A stretch of 18,230 nt of DNA from an uncultured Collinsella sp. (lineage in GTDB: Bacteria; Actinomycetota; Coriobacteriia; Coriobacteriales; Coriobacteriaceae), in the NCBI GenBank assembly GCA_937969105.1, contig CALBUZ010000046.1, positions 1 to 18,230 of the forward strand, in the 5' to 3' direction. The position numbers and the translations under genes are program-made. Positions 6,321 to 14,160 of this stretch are shown one piece after another (position 1 is the first letter of the stretch; every line of letters begins with the position of its first letter). A model generated the notes under the pieces. The model did not search any database. It was not told where the DNA came from and saw nothing but the letters and a program-made list of their open reading frames with translations.

Positions 6321-7772
6321 ATGGCGGACAAGAACGCAGAAGTTGCAGTCGAGGATAACGGCGGCATGAAGAAAACGCTTTCGCTCTGGAACTTCTTCAC
6401 CATCGGTTTCGGTGCCATTATCGGTACCGGTTGGGTTCTGCAGGTCGGCGACTGGATGGTCGTGGGCGGCGGTCCCGTTCCCGCTATGATCGCATTCCTC
6501 TTGGGTGCAATCTTCCTCGTGCCTGTTGGAGCTGTTTTCGGTGAGCTCACGGCTGCTATCCCCATCTCGGGCGGCATCGTCGAGTATGTCGATCGTAGCT
6601 TTGGCCGTACGCTGAGCTACATCACCGGTTGGCTTTTGGCCCTGGGCAACGGTATCCTGTGCCCGTGGGAGGCCATCGCCATTTCGACCCTCGTGTCCGA
6701 GATGTTCGGCAGCCTGCCCGGTCTTGAGTGGCTGCGCGCCGTCAAGCTCTACACCATCCTGGGCGCCGACGTTTACCTGTTCCCGACACTGATCGCGCTC
6801 GGCTTTGCAGTCTACGTCATCTTCCTCAACTTCCGCGGCGCCAGCTCGGCCGCCAAGCTCCAGGCCTTCCTGACCAAGGCCCTGCTCTGCGGCATGCTGC
6901 TCGCCATGGGCGTCTCGCTGTTCACCGGCTCGCCGGACAACGCCATGCCCGTGTTCTCCCAGGTCGCCGGTGCTGGCGGCGGCAAGGCCGCTACCGAGAG
7001 CACCAGCCTGTTCGCCGGCATCGTGTCGGTCCTGGTTCTGACCCCGTTCTTCTACGCCGGTTTCGACACCATTCCTCAGCAGGCTGAGGAAGCAGCCGAG
7101 GGCCTCAACTGGAACAAGTTCGGCAAGATCATCTCCCTGGCCCTGCTGGCCGCCGGCGGCTTCTACATGGTCTGCATCTACTCGTTCGGCACCATCCTCG
7201 ACTGGCATGAGTTTGTTAAGAGCCCGGTTCCCGCGCTTGCCTGCCTCAAGGGCATCAACATGCTCCTGTACCTGGCCATGCTCGTCATTGCCACGCTTGG
7301 ACCCATGGGCCCGATGAACTCCTTCTACGGCGCCACGAGCCGCATCATGCTCGCCATGGGTCGTAAAGGCCAGCTGCCCGAGAAGTTCGCCGAGGTCGAC
7401 CCCAAGTCCGGCGCTCCCAAGCTCGCCTGCGTCGTTCTGGGCGTCATCACCGTCATCGGTCCGTTCCTGGGCAAGAACATGCTCATTCCTCTGACCAACG
7501 TGTCGGCTCTCGCCTTCATCTTCTCCTGCGGCATGGTCGCCCTCGCCTGCCTGCGCATGCGCTTCACCGAGCCCGACCTGCCTCGTCCCTACGAGGTACC
7601 CGGCGGCAAGTTTGGCATCGGCCTCGCTATCGCTGCCTGCGCCATCATCATCGGCCTGCTCGTGATTCCGTTCTCTCCCGCCTCCCTCAACATGGTGGAG
7701 TGGAGCATCGTGATCGGCTGGTTGGCTATTGGCCTGGCCCTCATGGCTTTCACCAATTCCCGCAAAAAGTAA
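6321..7772 (+). CDS. APC-family amino acid permease
   Basis: A 483-residue inner-membrane transporter of the amino acid-polyamine-organocation superfamily, with about 12 hydrophobic segments. The first helix carries the substrate/sodium-site glycine motif GFGAIIGTGW (residues ~29-38). Helix 6 carries FFYAGFDTIPQQAEEAAEG, typical of the family, and the cytoplasmic loop after helix 8 has SRIMLAMGRKGQLPE. The start is the ATG at 6321 with AAAGGAGGGG just upstream; an in-frame ATG at 6282 lacks a ribosome site. Substrate is not predictable. It is followed 132 bases later by an amidohydrolase gene on the same strand with no clear terminator between, so the two may act together in uptake and catabolism of an amino acid or peptide derivative. 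Confidence 0.93.
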   Translation: MADKNAEVAVEDNGGMKKTLSLWNFFTIGFGAIIGTGWVLQVGDWMVVGGGPVPAMIAFLLGAIFLVPVGAVFGELTAAIPISGGIVEYVDRSFGRTLSYITGWLLALGNGILCPWEAIAISTLVSEMFGSLPGLEWLRAVKLYTILGADVYLFPTLIALGFAVYVIFLNFRGASSAAKLQAFLTKALLCGMLLAMGVSLFTGSPDNAMPVFSQVAGAGGGKAATESTSLFAGIVSVLVLTPFFYAGFDTIPQQAEEAAEGLNWNKFGKIISLALLAAGGFYMVCIYSFGTILDWHEFVKSPVPALACLKGINMLLYLAMLVIATLGPMGPMNSFYGATSRIMLAMGRKGQLPEKFAEVDPKSGAPKLACVVLGVITVIGPFLGKNMLIPLTNVSALAFIFSCGMVALACLRMRFTEPDLPRPYEVPGGKFGIGLAIAACAIIIGLLVIPFSPASLNMVEWSIVIGWLAIGLALMAFTNSRKK

Positions 7773-7792
7773 CGCCTAGCCGGGGCGGACCA

Positions 7793-7821
7793 GGTGCGCG
7801 GGGCCCTCTCTTCCGCGCACC
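7793..7821 (+). other. Hairpin between permease and amidohydrolase genes
   Basis: A perfect 9-bp stem, GGTGCGCGG (7793-7801) with CCGCGCACC (7813-7821), has an 11-base loop. No T tract follows, so it is more likely an mRNA 3'-end stabiliser or processing site than a terminator. Confidence 0.55.
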
Positions 7822-7835
7822 GAACCCGGCACCAC

Positions 7836-7873
7836 TTGGGTAGCTTTGTGAGGCCTTAACCCAACACGGCCTC
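7836..7873 (+). promoter_or_regulatory. Possible H-type pseudoknot in the amidohydrolase leader
   Basis: TTGGGT (7836-7841) can pair with ACCCAA (7859-7864), and GAGGCC (7850-7855) with GGCCTC (7868-7873). The two 6-bp perfect stems interleave, giving loops of 8, 3 and 3 bases, which is a sterically plausible H-type pseudoknot. They may instead be mutually exclusive alternatives; an upstream ACCC at about 7824 could also compete. The element ends about 20 bases before the Shine-Dalgarno site, so translational control is possible. No known riboswitch class is recognised. Confidence 0.35.
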
Positions 7874-7882
7874 GCCCACATA

Positions 7883-7900
7883 TATGGATCCATAAGGAGG
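7883..7900 (+). promoter_or_regulatory. Palindrome TATGGATCCATA abutting the amidohydrolase ribosome site
   Basis: A 12-bp perfect palindrome (7883-7894) shares its last base with the Shine-Dalgarno AAGGAGG (7894-7900), which is 4 bases from the ATG at 7905. The ribosome site is near-consensus and fixes the start. The palindrome could be an operator or a small hairpin affecting ribosome access. Confidence 0.4.
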
Positions 7901-7904
7901 AACC

Positions 7905-9182
7905 ATGTCCACTAAGTATGCAATCGTTGGCGGCAAGCTCATCGACGGTACCGGTGCTGAGCCGATCGAGAACTCCCTCGTTCTCGTCGACGACAACGGC
8001 AAGATCGAGTACGCCGGCACTATGCAGGACCTTCCCGAGGGCGTTGAGGTCATCGACGCCGCCGGCAAGACCGTCCTTCCCGGCCTGATCGACACTCACC
8101 TGCACTTCTCGGGCAACCTGACCGACGATGACACCGATTGGGTCATGCAGCCGCTCCTCGAGAAGCAGGCCGTCGCCGTCAAGCAGGCCTACGACTGCCT
8201 CACCCACGGCCTCACCACCGTCTGCGAGATCGGCCGCTTTGGTATCCAGATCCGTGACTGCATCGACAAGGGCGTCTTTAAGGGCCCGCGCGTTCTGGCC
8301 ACCGGCCTGGGCTTCTGCCGCGTTGCCGGCCACGGTGACTCCCACCACTGCACCCAGGAGCTCAACAAGGAATCCCATCCCTGGGGCGACCAGGTCGACG
8401 GTCCTTGGGATCTGCGCAAGGCCGTCCGTCGTCGCCTGCGCGAGAACCCCGATGCCATCAAGATCTGGGCTACCGGTGGCGGCATCTGGCGCTGGGACTC
8501 CGGTCGCGACCAGCACTATTGCTCCGAGGAGATCCAGGCCGTGGTCGAAGAGGCAAAGATGGTCGGCATCCCCGTGTGGAGCCACTGCTACAACAACCAC
8601 GCCGCTGCCTATGATTCCGTTCGCTTTGGCTGCGAGCAACTGATTCACGGTTTCGATATCGATGAGCGCACCATGGACCTCATGGCCGAGCAGGGCACCT
8701 TCTTCACCCCGACGATCGCCTTCCTGCCCACCTGGTACGCCACCTATCCGCCCGTCTACGTCCCCGAGCTGCACGACAAGTACGAGGGCACCCTGGTCGA
8801 GAAGGAGCTGCAGCGCAACTACGACTGCCTGCGCGAGGCCAAGAAGCGCGGCGTCGTCATGACGATCGGCTCCGACTCCTTCTCCTTCGTCACCCCGTAC
8901 GGCACCTGCTCCATCGAGGAGATGTACGAGTTCGTCGACAAGATCGGCTTCACCCCGGTCGAGACCATCACCTGCGCCACCCTCAACGGTGCCAAGATGT
9001 GCCACATCGAGGACGAGACCGGTTCTATCGAGGCCGGCAAGTGCGCCGACCTGCTGGTCGTCAACGGTGACGTCGCTGCCGATATCCACGTGCTCAACAC
9101 CGACAACATGGACGTCATCATGAAGGACGGCTGGATCGTCGAGGCTGGCACCTTTGGCGAGGCCAACAAATACAGCGCCTAA
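7905..9182 (+). CDS. Metal-dependent amidohydrolase (imidazolonepropionase/prolidase-like)
   Basis: A 425-residue cytoplasmic hydrolase of the amidohydrolase superfamily, in the branch that includes imidazolonepropionase-like enzymes and metal-dependent Xaa-Pro-type dipeptidases. Metal-site residues are visible: His65 and His67 (DTHLHF), Lys186 in AIKIWATGGG (candidate carbamylated lysine), His227 (WSHCYN), His248 (LIHGFDID) and Asp324 (GSDSFSF). The N- and C-terminal strands (VGGKLIDGTG, ADLLVVNGD) form the usual small composite beta domain. The start has a near-perfect AAGGAGG. It cleaves a C-N bond, but the substrate cannot be told from sequence. The gene follows an amino acid permease and has equally strong codon bias, so a major nutrient is likely. 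No histidine-utilisation genes are adjacent, which argues against true HutI. Confidence 0.88.
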   Translation: MSTKYAIVGGKLIDGTGAEPIENSLVLVDDNGKIEYAGTMQDLPEGVEVIDAAGKTVLPGLIDTHLHFSGNLTDDDTDWVMQPLLEKQAVAVKQAYDCLTHGLTTVCEIGRFGIQIRDCIDKGVFKGPRVLATGLGFCRVAGHGDSHHCTQELNKESHPWGDQVDGPWDLRKAVRRRLRENPDAIKIWATGGGIWRWDSGRDQHYCSEEIQAVVEEAKMVGIPVWSHCYNNHAAAYDSVRFGCEQLIHGFDIDERTMDLMAEQGTFFTPTIAFLPTWYATYPPVYVPELHDKYEGTLVEKELQRNYDCLREAKKRGVVMTIGSDSFSFVTPYGTCSIEEMYEFVDKIGFTPVETITCATLNGAKMCHIEDETGSIEAGKCADLLVVNGDVAADIHVLNTDNMDVIMKDGWIVEAGTFGEANKYSA

Positions 9183-9240
9183 GATACCGTTTGTCGATGG
9201 CTGGATGTAAAACACAGTTTTTGATTGCATAATGCAATGG

Positions 9241-9267
9241 AGAGGGTCGCTTGCGGCCCTCTTTATT
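9241..9267 (+). terminator. Probable weak terminator after the amidohydrolase gene
   Basis: AGAGGGTC (9241-9248) pairs with GGCCCTCT (9255-9262) with one G-T pair, loop GCTTGC, followed by TTATT. It lies 58 bases after the stop and just before the sensor kinase gene, and probably reduces rather than abolishes read-through. Confidence 0.6.
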
Positions 9268-9285
9268 GCTATGGGTGCTACGGAC

Positions 9286-9302
9286 AAAAGGGGATGACGG
9301 TG
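9286..9302 (+). promoter_or_regulatory. Ribosome site that decides the sensor kinase start
   Basis: AAAAGGGG (9286-9293) touches the ATG at 9294 directly, leaving no spacer, but sits 6 bases from the in-frame GTG at 9300. The spacing favours GTG as the true start. The ATG is the alternative and adds two residues. Confidence 0.5.
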
Positions 9303-10685
9303 GATTTAAACAGGCTGATTCTGGGCAAGAGCTACAACTCTACCAAGGTCTTTCGCACGGCACAGCACGTGGTCCAGGCCATCCTGCTCGGTGTTGTCGT
9401 TCCGGCGCTTATCCTGCTGCTTATCTGGGATTTAACCGATAATCCCAATCCCGTTCCGGGCGTTGTCGTTATTGCCGGCCTGGTCATGCTGTGCTTCTTT
9501 TTCTCGTATGTCTTTGTGGTCCCCGACGACCTCACATCGAGCGCAACCGACCGTACGCTCGCCATCGCATCAAAAATATTCGCCTACACGTCGCGCGGCC
9601 TTACGCCCGAAGCGGCCCTGGGTGCCTCTAAAATCATCCTGTCCGAGACCATCGCCTCTGCCATCTGCTTTACCGATGGCAAACAGGTGTTGGCAAGCTG
9701 GGGCGAGGACTCGGCAAAGTGCCCGGCCGGCACCCCGGTCGTGCTCAAGACCACGCTCAGTGTGATTGAGACGGGCGAGCAAAGCGTGTTTTCGCGTGAC
9801 ACCTCCAATGAGACGGGCGGCTATTTTCCCCGCCTGCGCGCCGGCATTGTTGCGCCGCTTACCGTGCGCGGGCATTGCGTGGGTACGCTCGAGCTGTACT
9901 ATCCCCGCCTGAGCAGCATCGATATGCGCCAGACGGCGTTGGCCTCGGGCTTTGCCGATCTCATTTCCACGCAGCTCGCCAGCTTTGAGCTCGAGCGCCA
10001 GGACGAGCTTACGGCCCGCGTGGAGCTGCGCGCCTTGCAATCGCAGGTCGACCCGCATTTTCTATTCAATACCATTAGCACGATCGTGTCGCTCGTTCGA
10101 ACCGAGCCCGACAAGGCGCGATCGCTGCTGATCGACTTTTCCAACTACTATCGTCAGACGCTTTCTGACTCCGATACGCTCACCACGCTCGAGCACGAGG
10201 TGGAACAGGGCACTCGTTATATCAATCTTATGCAGGCCCGATATGGCGACGGCCGTCTGCGCGTTTCGGTCGACATCGACTTTGAGGTGCGCGACAGCCT
10301 GGTACCGCCGTTTATCTTGCAGCCGCTGCTCGAAAACTGCATCAAGCATGCGCAGCGCGAGACCGAGCCGCTTTCTATTCGTGTTAGGGCTTTCGAGACC
10401 GATGACGGCTTGGAGATCATCGTCGAAGACGACGGCATCGGAATGAGCGAAGAAGTCTGCGCGCATCTGTTTGAGCAGCATCGCCGAGAGGAACCCGAGA
10501 GCATTACCGCCGACGGCTCCGTCAAGCGAGGTTGCGGCCTGGCGCTCTTCAACGTGCTTCAGCGCATCCATTTCTTCTACGGAGAAGATTCCGGCATGCG
10601 CGTGAAGTCCCAGGAGGGCGTGGGAACGCAGGTCATCGTTGAGTTGAACGGCGAGCCACATGAGCCGGCGCCGTTGACGGTGTAG
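9300..10685 (+). CDS. LytS/BtsS-type sensor histidine kinase (first copy)
   Basis: A membrane sensor kinase of 461 residues from the GTG start. Two hydrophobic segments (~25-43 and ~53-74) are followed by a LytS-type GAF domain (~95-230), a His_kinase domain with phospho-acceptor His253 (DPHFLFNT), and an ATPase domain with the N box PFILQPLLENCIKHA (Asn346), DDGIGM (377-382) and GCGLALFN (411-418). The five-helix LYT sensor domain of classical LytS is absent, so the signal probably reaches the GAF domain from inside the cell or near the membrane. Relatives BtsS and YpdA sense pyruvate; whether this one does is unknown. Its partner regulator starts 38 bases downstream. A close paralogue with the same domain order is encoded at 15345. 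Confidence 0.92.
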   Translation: MDLNRLILGKSYNSTKVFRTAQHVVQAILLGVVVPALILLLIWDLTDNPNPVPGVVVIAGLVMLCFFFSYVFVVPDDLTSSATDRTLAIASKIFAYTSRGLTPEAALGASKIILSETIASAICFTDGKQVLASWGEDSAKCPAGTPVVLKTTLSVIETGEQSVFSRDTSNETGGYFPRLRAGIVAPLTVRGHCVGTLELYYPRLSSIDMRQTALASGFADLISTQLASFELERQDELTARVELRALQSQVDPHFLFNTISTIVSLVRTEPDKARSLLIDFSNYYRQTLSDSDTLTTLEHEVEQGTRYINLMQARYGDGRLRVSVDIDFEVRDSLVPPFILQPLLENCIKHAQRETEPLSIRVRAFETDDGLEIIVEDDGIGMSEEVCAHLFEQHRREEPESITADGSVKRGCGLALFNVLQRIHFFYGEDSGMRVKSQEGVGTQVIVELNGEPHEPAPLTV

Positions 10686-10723
10686 CACGCGGTTGGATTG
10701 AGAGAAAAAGAGGGGAAGCGCAT

Positions 10724-11458
10724 ATGTCCGAAGGCTGGAACATACTGGTGGTTGATGACGAGCCCCCAATTAGGGCTGAGCTACGCTATCTGTTGGAAAA
10801 GGATACGCGTGTGGGTCAGATTGCCGAGGCGGGCAATGTCACCGAAGCCGTGGAGCTGATTCTGTCGAACAAGCCCGACGTGCTGTTTTTAGACATCACG
10901 ATGCCCGGGCGCTCGGGAATTGAGCTTGCCGAGACCCTGCAAAACCTAAAGAGGCCGCCGGTCGTGGTGTTTGTGACGGCGTTTGCCGAGTATGCGGCCG
11001 ATGCCTATAACCTCGATGCTGTCGATTACGTCGTTAAACCGGTCGAGGATGCCCGCTTGTCAAAGGCGCTCGACAAGATCGAGACTGCCCTGGGCGCTCG
11101 CCGCGTCGTCCATGCTCCGCGCCAGCCTTTGCGCCTGACGGTGGATCGCGGGGGCAAAAGGGTGTTCATTCCCGTGGCGGATGTCTGCTACTTTGAGGCG
11201 CGCGCCGATTTTTGCAACGCCGTCTGTGCCGATGGAACGTATCTGATCAATGAGTCGATTTCCTCGCTCGAGCGCCGCTTGGCCTCCGAGGGCTTTATCC
11301 GCGTCCACCGCAGCTATCTGGTCAATTTGGAAGACGTGCACAATGTCGAAATCGGCTCCACGGGCCTGATGGAGCTCAGGCTCGACCGTGTGAGCTCGAC
11401 GGTGCCCGTGTCCCGTCGTCGCGCTGCCGAGGTCAAATCGCACTTGGGGCTAGCGTAA
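10724..11458 (+). CDS. LytTR-family response regulator (first copy)
   Basis: A 244-residue cytoplasmic transcription regulator. The N-terminal receiver domain has Asp11/Asp12 (VVDDE), phospho-acceptor Asp57 (LFLDITMPG), Thr85 (FVTAF) and Lys105 (YVVKPVED). From about residue 138 a LytTR DNA-binding domain follows (GGKRVFIPVADVCYFEA, FIRVHRSYLVNL, VPVSRRR). The start ATG has GAGGGGAAG upstream. It is almost certainly phosphorylated by the kinase encoded 38 bases upstream. LytTR proteins bind pairs of short direct repeats upstream of transport or cell-envelope genes; its targets are unknown, but the adjacent permease and phospholipase-like genes are candidates. Confidence 0.94.
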   Translation: MSEGWNILVVDDEPPIRAELRYLLEKDTRVGQIAEAGNVTEAVELILSNKPDVLFLDITMPGRSGIELAETLQNLKRPPVVVFVTAFAEYAADAYNLDAVDYVVKPVEDARLSKALDKIETALGARRVVHAPRQPLRLTVDRGGKRVFIPVADVCYFEARADFCNAVCADGTYLINESISSLERRLASEGFIRVHRSYLVNLEDVHNVEIGSTGLMELRLDRVSSTVPVSRRRAAEVKSHLGLA

Positions 11459-11489
11459 GGGTCGGTGTGCCATCGTTTGCCGTTACAGG

Positions 11490-11517
11490 TTTGGCATGAC
11501 TGTGCGGTGGGCATAAT
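11490..11517 (+). promoter_or_regulatory. Candidate promoter of the phospholipase-like gene
   Basis: TTTGGC (11490-11495) and CATAAT (11512-11517, one mismatch to TATAAT) are 16 bases apart, with the start codon 32 bases downstream of the -10 box. No terminator is visible after the response regulator gene, so read-through is also possible. Confidence 0.35.
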
Positions 11518-11549
11518 GGATTGCATCGAATGAAATCGAAAGGATTATT

Positions 11550-12494
11550 ATGCCCGCGCTCATTACGCATCATCTGTTTGGCGAGGAAAGCATCGACCGT
11601 CTTCCGCAGGGCGTTATCACGTCCGACGAGGAGCGCATCGCCTTTATCCTGGGAAACCAAGGTCCCGACCCGTTTTTCTTCCACATGCTCACGCCGCGCA
11701 TCTCCGACTGCATGTCGCTTGCTCAGGTCATGCACCGCTCGCGCATGTCGCGCCAATTCTCGTGCCTGCGCGACGGCGTGTCGCACCTGCAGCCGCGCGA
11801 TGCCAATCTGGGTCGCGCCTTTGCGCTGGGCCTGCTGTCGCACTATGTGCTCGATCGCAATGCCCACCCCTTTGTCTACGAGCAGCAGTTTGGCATTGTC
11901 GAGTCCGATCCCGAGCTCGAGGCTTCGGGCAGTCAAGTTCATGCCGTGCTCGAAAGCGACCTGGACGTGCTGATGCTGCAGCTCAAGCGCGATGGGGCTA
12001 CGGTCGAGGATTATCCGCCGGCGGGCGAGATCGTCACTACCGACCGCATCAATCGCGTTGCCGGTGTGCTGATGAGCTATGTTGCCGGACGTGTGTACGG
12101 CATCGATATCCCGGTGGGAGAGTACGGCGGCGCCGTAGCCGACATGCAGCTGCTCTACCGCACTATCGAGCCCGCCGGTTCGGCCAAGACGCGCGCGATT
12201 GCCCTGCTCGAGGGCTTGGTGCACGATTATTCGCTGCTCGACGGCCTTGCGCACCGCGTGACGACCGAGCTGCCCGAGCGTACCGGAAATCTGGGCCACT
12301 TGGCATGGAAGAGCCCCTTTACCGATGAAGTCTCGACCGAGAGCTTCCCCGAGGTCTTTGACCGCGCGCTGCTCGATTACGAGTGCACGGTTGCCCGCTT
12401 TATCGAGACCGGCGATATGGAAGCCGTGACCAGCCACGTCAATTACAGCGGTCGCGTGCTCGGCGCCGACGAAGAGTTCGACCGCGAGGAGTAG
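11550..12494 (+). CDS. Zinc-dependent phospholipase C-like protein
   Basis: A 314-residue protein of the zinc-dependent phospholipase C family (PF00882 type). Likely metal ligands lie in the N-terminal half: His7/His8 (ALITHHLFG), Asp40 (GNQGPDPFFF), and His97, Asp102 and His106 in LSHYVLDRNAHPF. There is no signal peptide, unlike secreted clostridial alpha-toxin, so it probably acts in the cytoplasm on an unknown substrate; this signal-less branch is common in anaerobes. The C-terminal half is helical. The start ATG has AAAGGA 7 bases upstream. It lies 91 bases after the first LytTR regulator gene, possibly under that regulator. Confidence 0.85.
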   Translation: MPALITHHLFGEESIDRLPQGVITSDEERIAFILGNQGPDPFFFHMLTPRISDCMSLAQVMHRSRMSRQFSCLRDGVSHLQPRDANLGRAFALGLLSHYVLDRNAHPFVYEQQFGIVESDPELEASGSQVHAVLESDLDVLMLQLKRDGATVEDYPPAGEIVTTDRINRVAGVLMSYVAGRVYGIDIPVGEYGGAVADMQLLYRTIEPAGSAKTRAIALLEGLVHDYSLLDGLAHRVTTELPERTGNLGHLAWKSPFTDEVSTESFPEVFDRALLDYECTVARFIETGDMEAVTSHVNYSGRVLGADEEFDREE

Positions 12495-12522
12495 CAAGCT
12501 GCCTCGCCCATATTCTCCAATA

Positions 12523-12589
12523 AGTTGCGGTGGAATAGTTCCTGAATGAAGCCCCCGGAGGGCTAAGCGGGAACTATTTCACCGCAACT
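12523..12589. repeat. Palindromic intergenic element with nested stem
   Basis: The arms at 12523-12542 and 12570-12589 are complementary over 20 bases with one G-T pair. Inside, AGCCC (12550-12554) pairs with GGGCT (12560-12564). There is no T tract on either side, so it is not a standard terminator. It resembles a dispersed palindromic repeat or a small non-autonomous element, placed 29 bases after the phospholipase-like gene. Confidence 0.7.
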
Positions 12590-12727
12590 GCGTTGATGGG
12601 ATGGCGTTTCGCCCTGCGTGTCCGTATGACCGCTCCTGTCCCTTTGCCGAATCCTTACCGGCGCTTCTGGACAATTGGGGTACGATGAACTAGCTGCATA
12701 TCGGGCGAATACGAAGGGGCCCTGTCC

Positions 12728-13978
12728 ATGAAATACACCAAGCTCGAGCGTAACTGGGTTATGTACGATGTGGGCAACTCGGCCCTCGTGCTGCTCAATA
12801 CCTCGGTGGTGCCCATCTACTTTAACGCCATCAATACCGGTGCTTCCTCGGCAGACCTGGTGGTCGCTTGGGGCAACGCGCAGACGATTGCCTCACTGGT
12901 CATCGCCATGCTCATGCCCATTCTGGGCGCGCTTGCCGATTACGCCGGCAACAAGATCAAGTTCTTCTTGGGCTTCTTCCTTACGGGCCTGGTTCTTTGC
13001 CTGGCGCAGGCTATCCCTATGTCCGCCATGGCATTTTTGACCGTGTACGTGCTGTGCACCATCGGCCTTAACTCTTCTATGACGTTCTACGACGCCATGC
13101 TGCCCGACATTACCACCGACGAGCGCATGGACGCCGTGTCCAGCTCGGGCTATGCCTGGGGCTACATCGGTTCCACCGTGCCGTTCATCATCTGCCTGGC
13201 GCTTATCATGGGTGGCCCCGCTCTTGGCGTCCCCACCATGCTGGCAACGCGTCTGTCGTTTATCATCACCGGTGCCTGGTGGCTCATCTTTACCCTGCCG
13301 CTCATTCGCACCTATAAGCAAAAGTACGGTCGCGAGCGCGGCCCCCAGGATACCATCGGCCACATCGTGGGCGGCGTGTTCTCCGAGGTCGGACACACCA
13401 TGCGCGAGATCGCCCACAACAAGCCCGTGCTGGTCTACATGATCGCGTTCTTCTTCTACATCGATGGCGTCCATACGGTCATCTCCATGGCAACCAGCTA
13501 CGGATCGGCTCTGGGCATCGACTCGACCCAGCTGGTACTGGCACTGCTCGTTACGCAGTTCGTTGCTTTCCCGTCCGCCATCATCTACGGCAAGCTCGCC
13601 GGTCGCGTGGGCACGCTCAACATGATCATGGTGGCCGTCGCCGCCTACATGGGCATCGTGCTCTTTGCCGCGTTTTTCTTAAAGACCGCCTTTGAGTTTT
13701 GGGTGCTCGCCATTTTGGTCGGCCTGTTCCAAGGTGGCGTGCAGGCGCTCAGCCGCAGCTATTTTGGCCGCATCATCCCCAAGGAAAAGTCCAACGAGTA
13801 CTACGGCTTCTTTGATATCTTTGGCCGCTACGCAAGCGTGATGGGCACCTTCCTGGTGTCGGTCGTCACCTCGCTGACCGGCAACCCGTCGCTGGGTGTC
13901 CTTTCCATCGGCGTGCTGCTGGTGCTTGGCTTTGTGCTGCTGGTCCGTCTGTCCCGCATGGCTCAGACGGCGGCGTAA
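12728..13978 (+). CDS. MFS transporter, UMF1/Atg22-like family
   Basis: A 416-residue integral membrane protein with about 12 hydrophobic segments, of the UMF1 branch of the major facilitator superfamily (related to yeast vacuolar effluxer Atg22). Hallmarks are the N-terminal NWVMYDVGNSA, the loop-2 motif GALADYAGNKIKF, the STMTFYDAMLPDI-like segment (here SSMTFYDAMLPDI), and the strongly conserved GGVQALSRSYFGRIIP followed by YYGFFDIFGRYAS. Substrates of bacterial members are mostly unknown; amino acid or drug efflux has been suggested for the wider family. The start ATG has GAAGGGG 8 bases upstream. It stands as a single gene between a palindromic element and a terminator. Confidence 0.92.
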   Translation: MKYTKLERNWVMYDVGNSALVLLNTSVVPIYFNAINTGASSADLVVAWGNAQTIASLVIAMLMPILGALADYAGNKIKFFLGFFLTGLVLCLAQAIPMSAMAFLTVYVLCTIGLNSSMTFYDAMLPDITTDERMDAVSSSGYAWGYIGSTVPFIICLALIMGGPALGVPTMLATRLSFIITGAWWLIFTLPLIRTYKQKYGRERGPQDTIGHIVGGVFSEVGHTMREIAHNKPVLVYMIAFFFYIDGVHTVISMATSYGSALGIDSTQLVLALLVTQFVAFPSAIIYGKLAGRVGTLNMIMVAVAAYMGIVLFAAFFLKTAFEFWVLAILVGLFQGGVQALSRSYFGRIIPKEKSNEYYGFFDIFGRYASVMGTFLVSVVTSLTGNPSLGVLSIGVLLVLGFVLLVRLSRMAQTAA

Positions 13979-14080
13979 GACAACTGGGCTCAGTACGGCA
14001 ATTGTGCCTATCCGCAGCACTCTTTTGGAAGTAGCCGCATAAATCATTCTGACTTCCGAACAATGTTTAGCCCAAGTGGG

Positions 14081-14086
14081 TATGAT
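14081..14086 (+). promoter_or_regulatory. Candidate -10 box upstream of the glycosyltransferase leader
   Basis: TATGAT, preceded by GTGGG and followed by GGAA, is one mismatch from TATAAT. No good -35 box is at the usual distance. Similar GGG-[T/C]A-NNAT-G strings sit upstream of the phospholipase-like (11512) and MFS (12681) genes. Transcripts starting here would meet the terminator at 14103 almost at once. Confidence 0.3.
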
Positions 14087-14102
14087 GGAATCAGCTAGGT
14101 CG

Positions 14103-14138
14103 CGGGGCGTCGCCTGTGTTTGGCGGCGCCCCGTTTTT
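14103..14138 (+). terminator. Intrinsic terminator / possible attenuator before the glycosyltransferase gene
   Basis: A 12-bp stem (14103-14114 with 14122-14133, one T-G pair) with loop TGTGTTT is followed by five T residues. It can end the MFS transcript, 125 bases after that stop codon. It also lies between a promoter-like TATGAT and the ribosome site of the glycosyltransferase gene, so it may act as an attenuator for the downstream three-gene unit. Confidence 0.85.
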
Positions 14139-14160
14139 GTGTTGCAAGGAGGGTAAAGGT

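Noticed and set aside
6288..7208. 306-codon open frame on the minus strand
   Set aside because: Shadow of the permease; Glu/Gly/Asp-rich without structure-like hydrophobic pattern.
7776..9287. 503-codon open frame on the minus strand
   Set aside because: It is antisense to the amidohydrolase, whose metal motifs and ribosome site are clear; the composition is typical of a shadow in GC-rich DNA.
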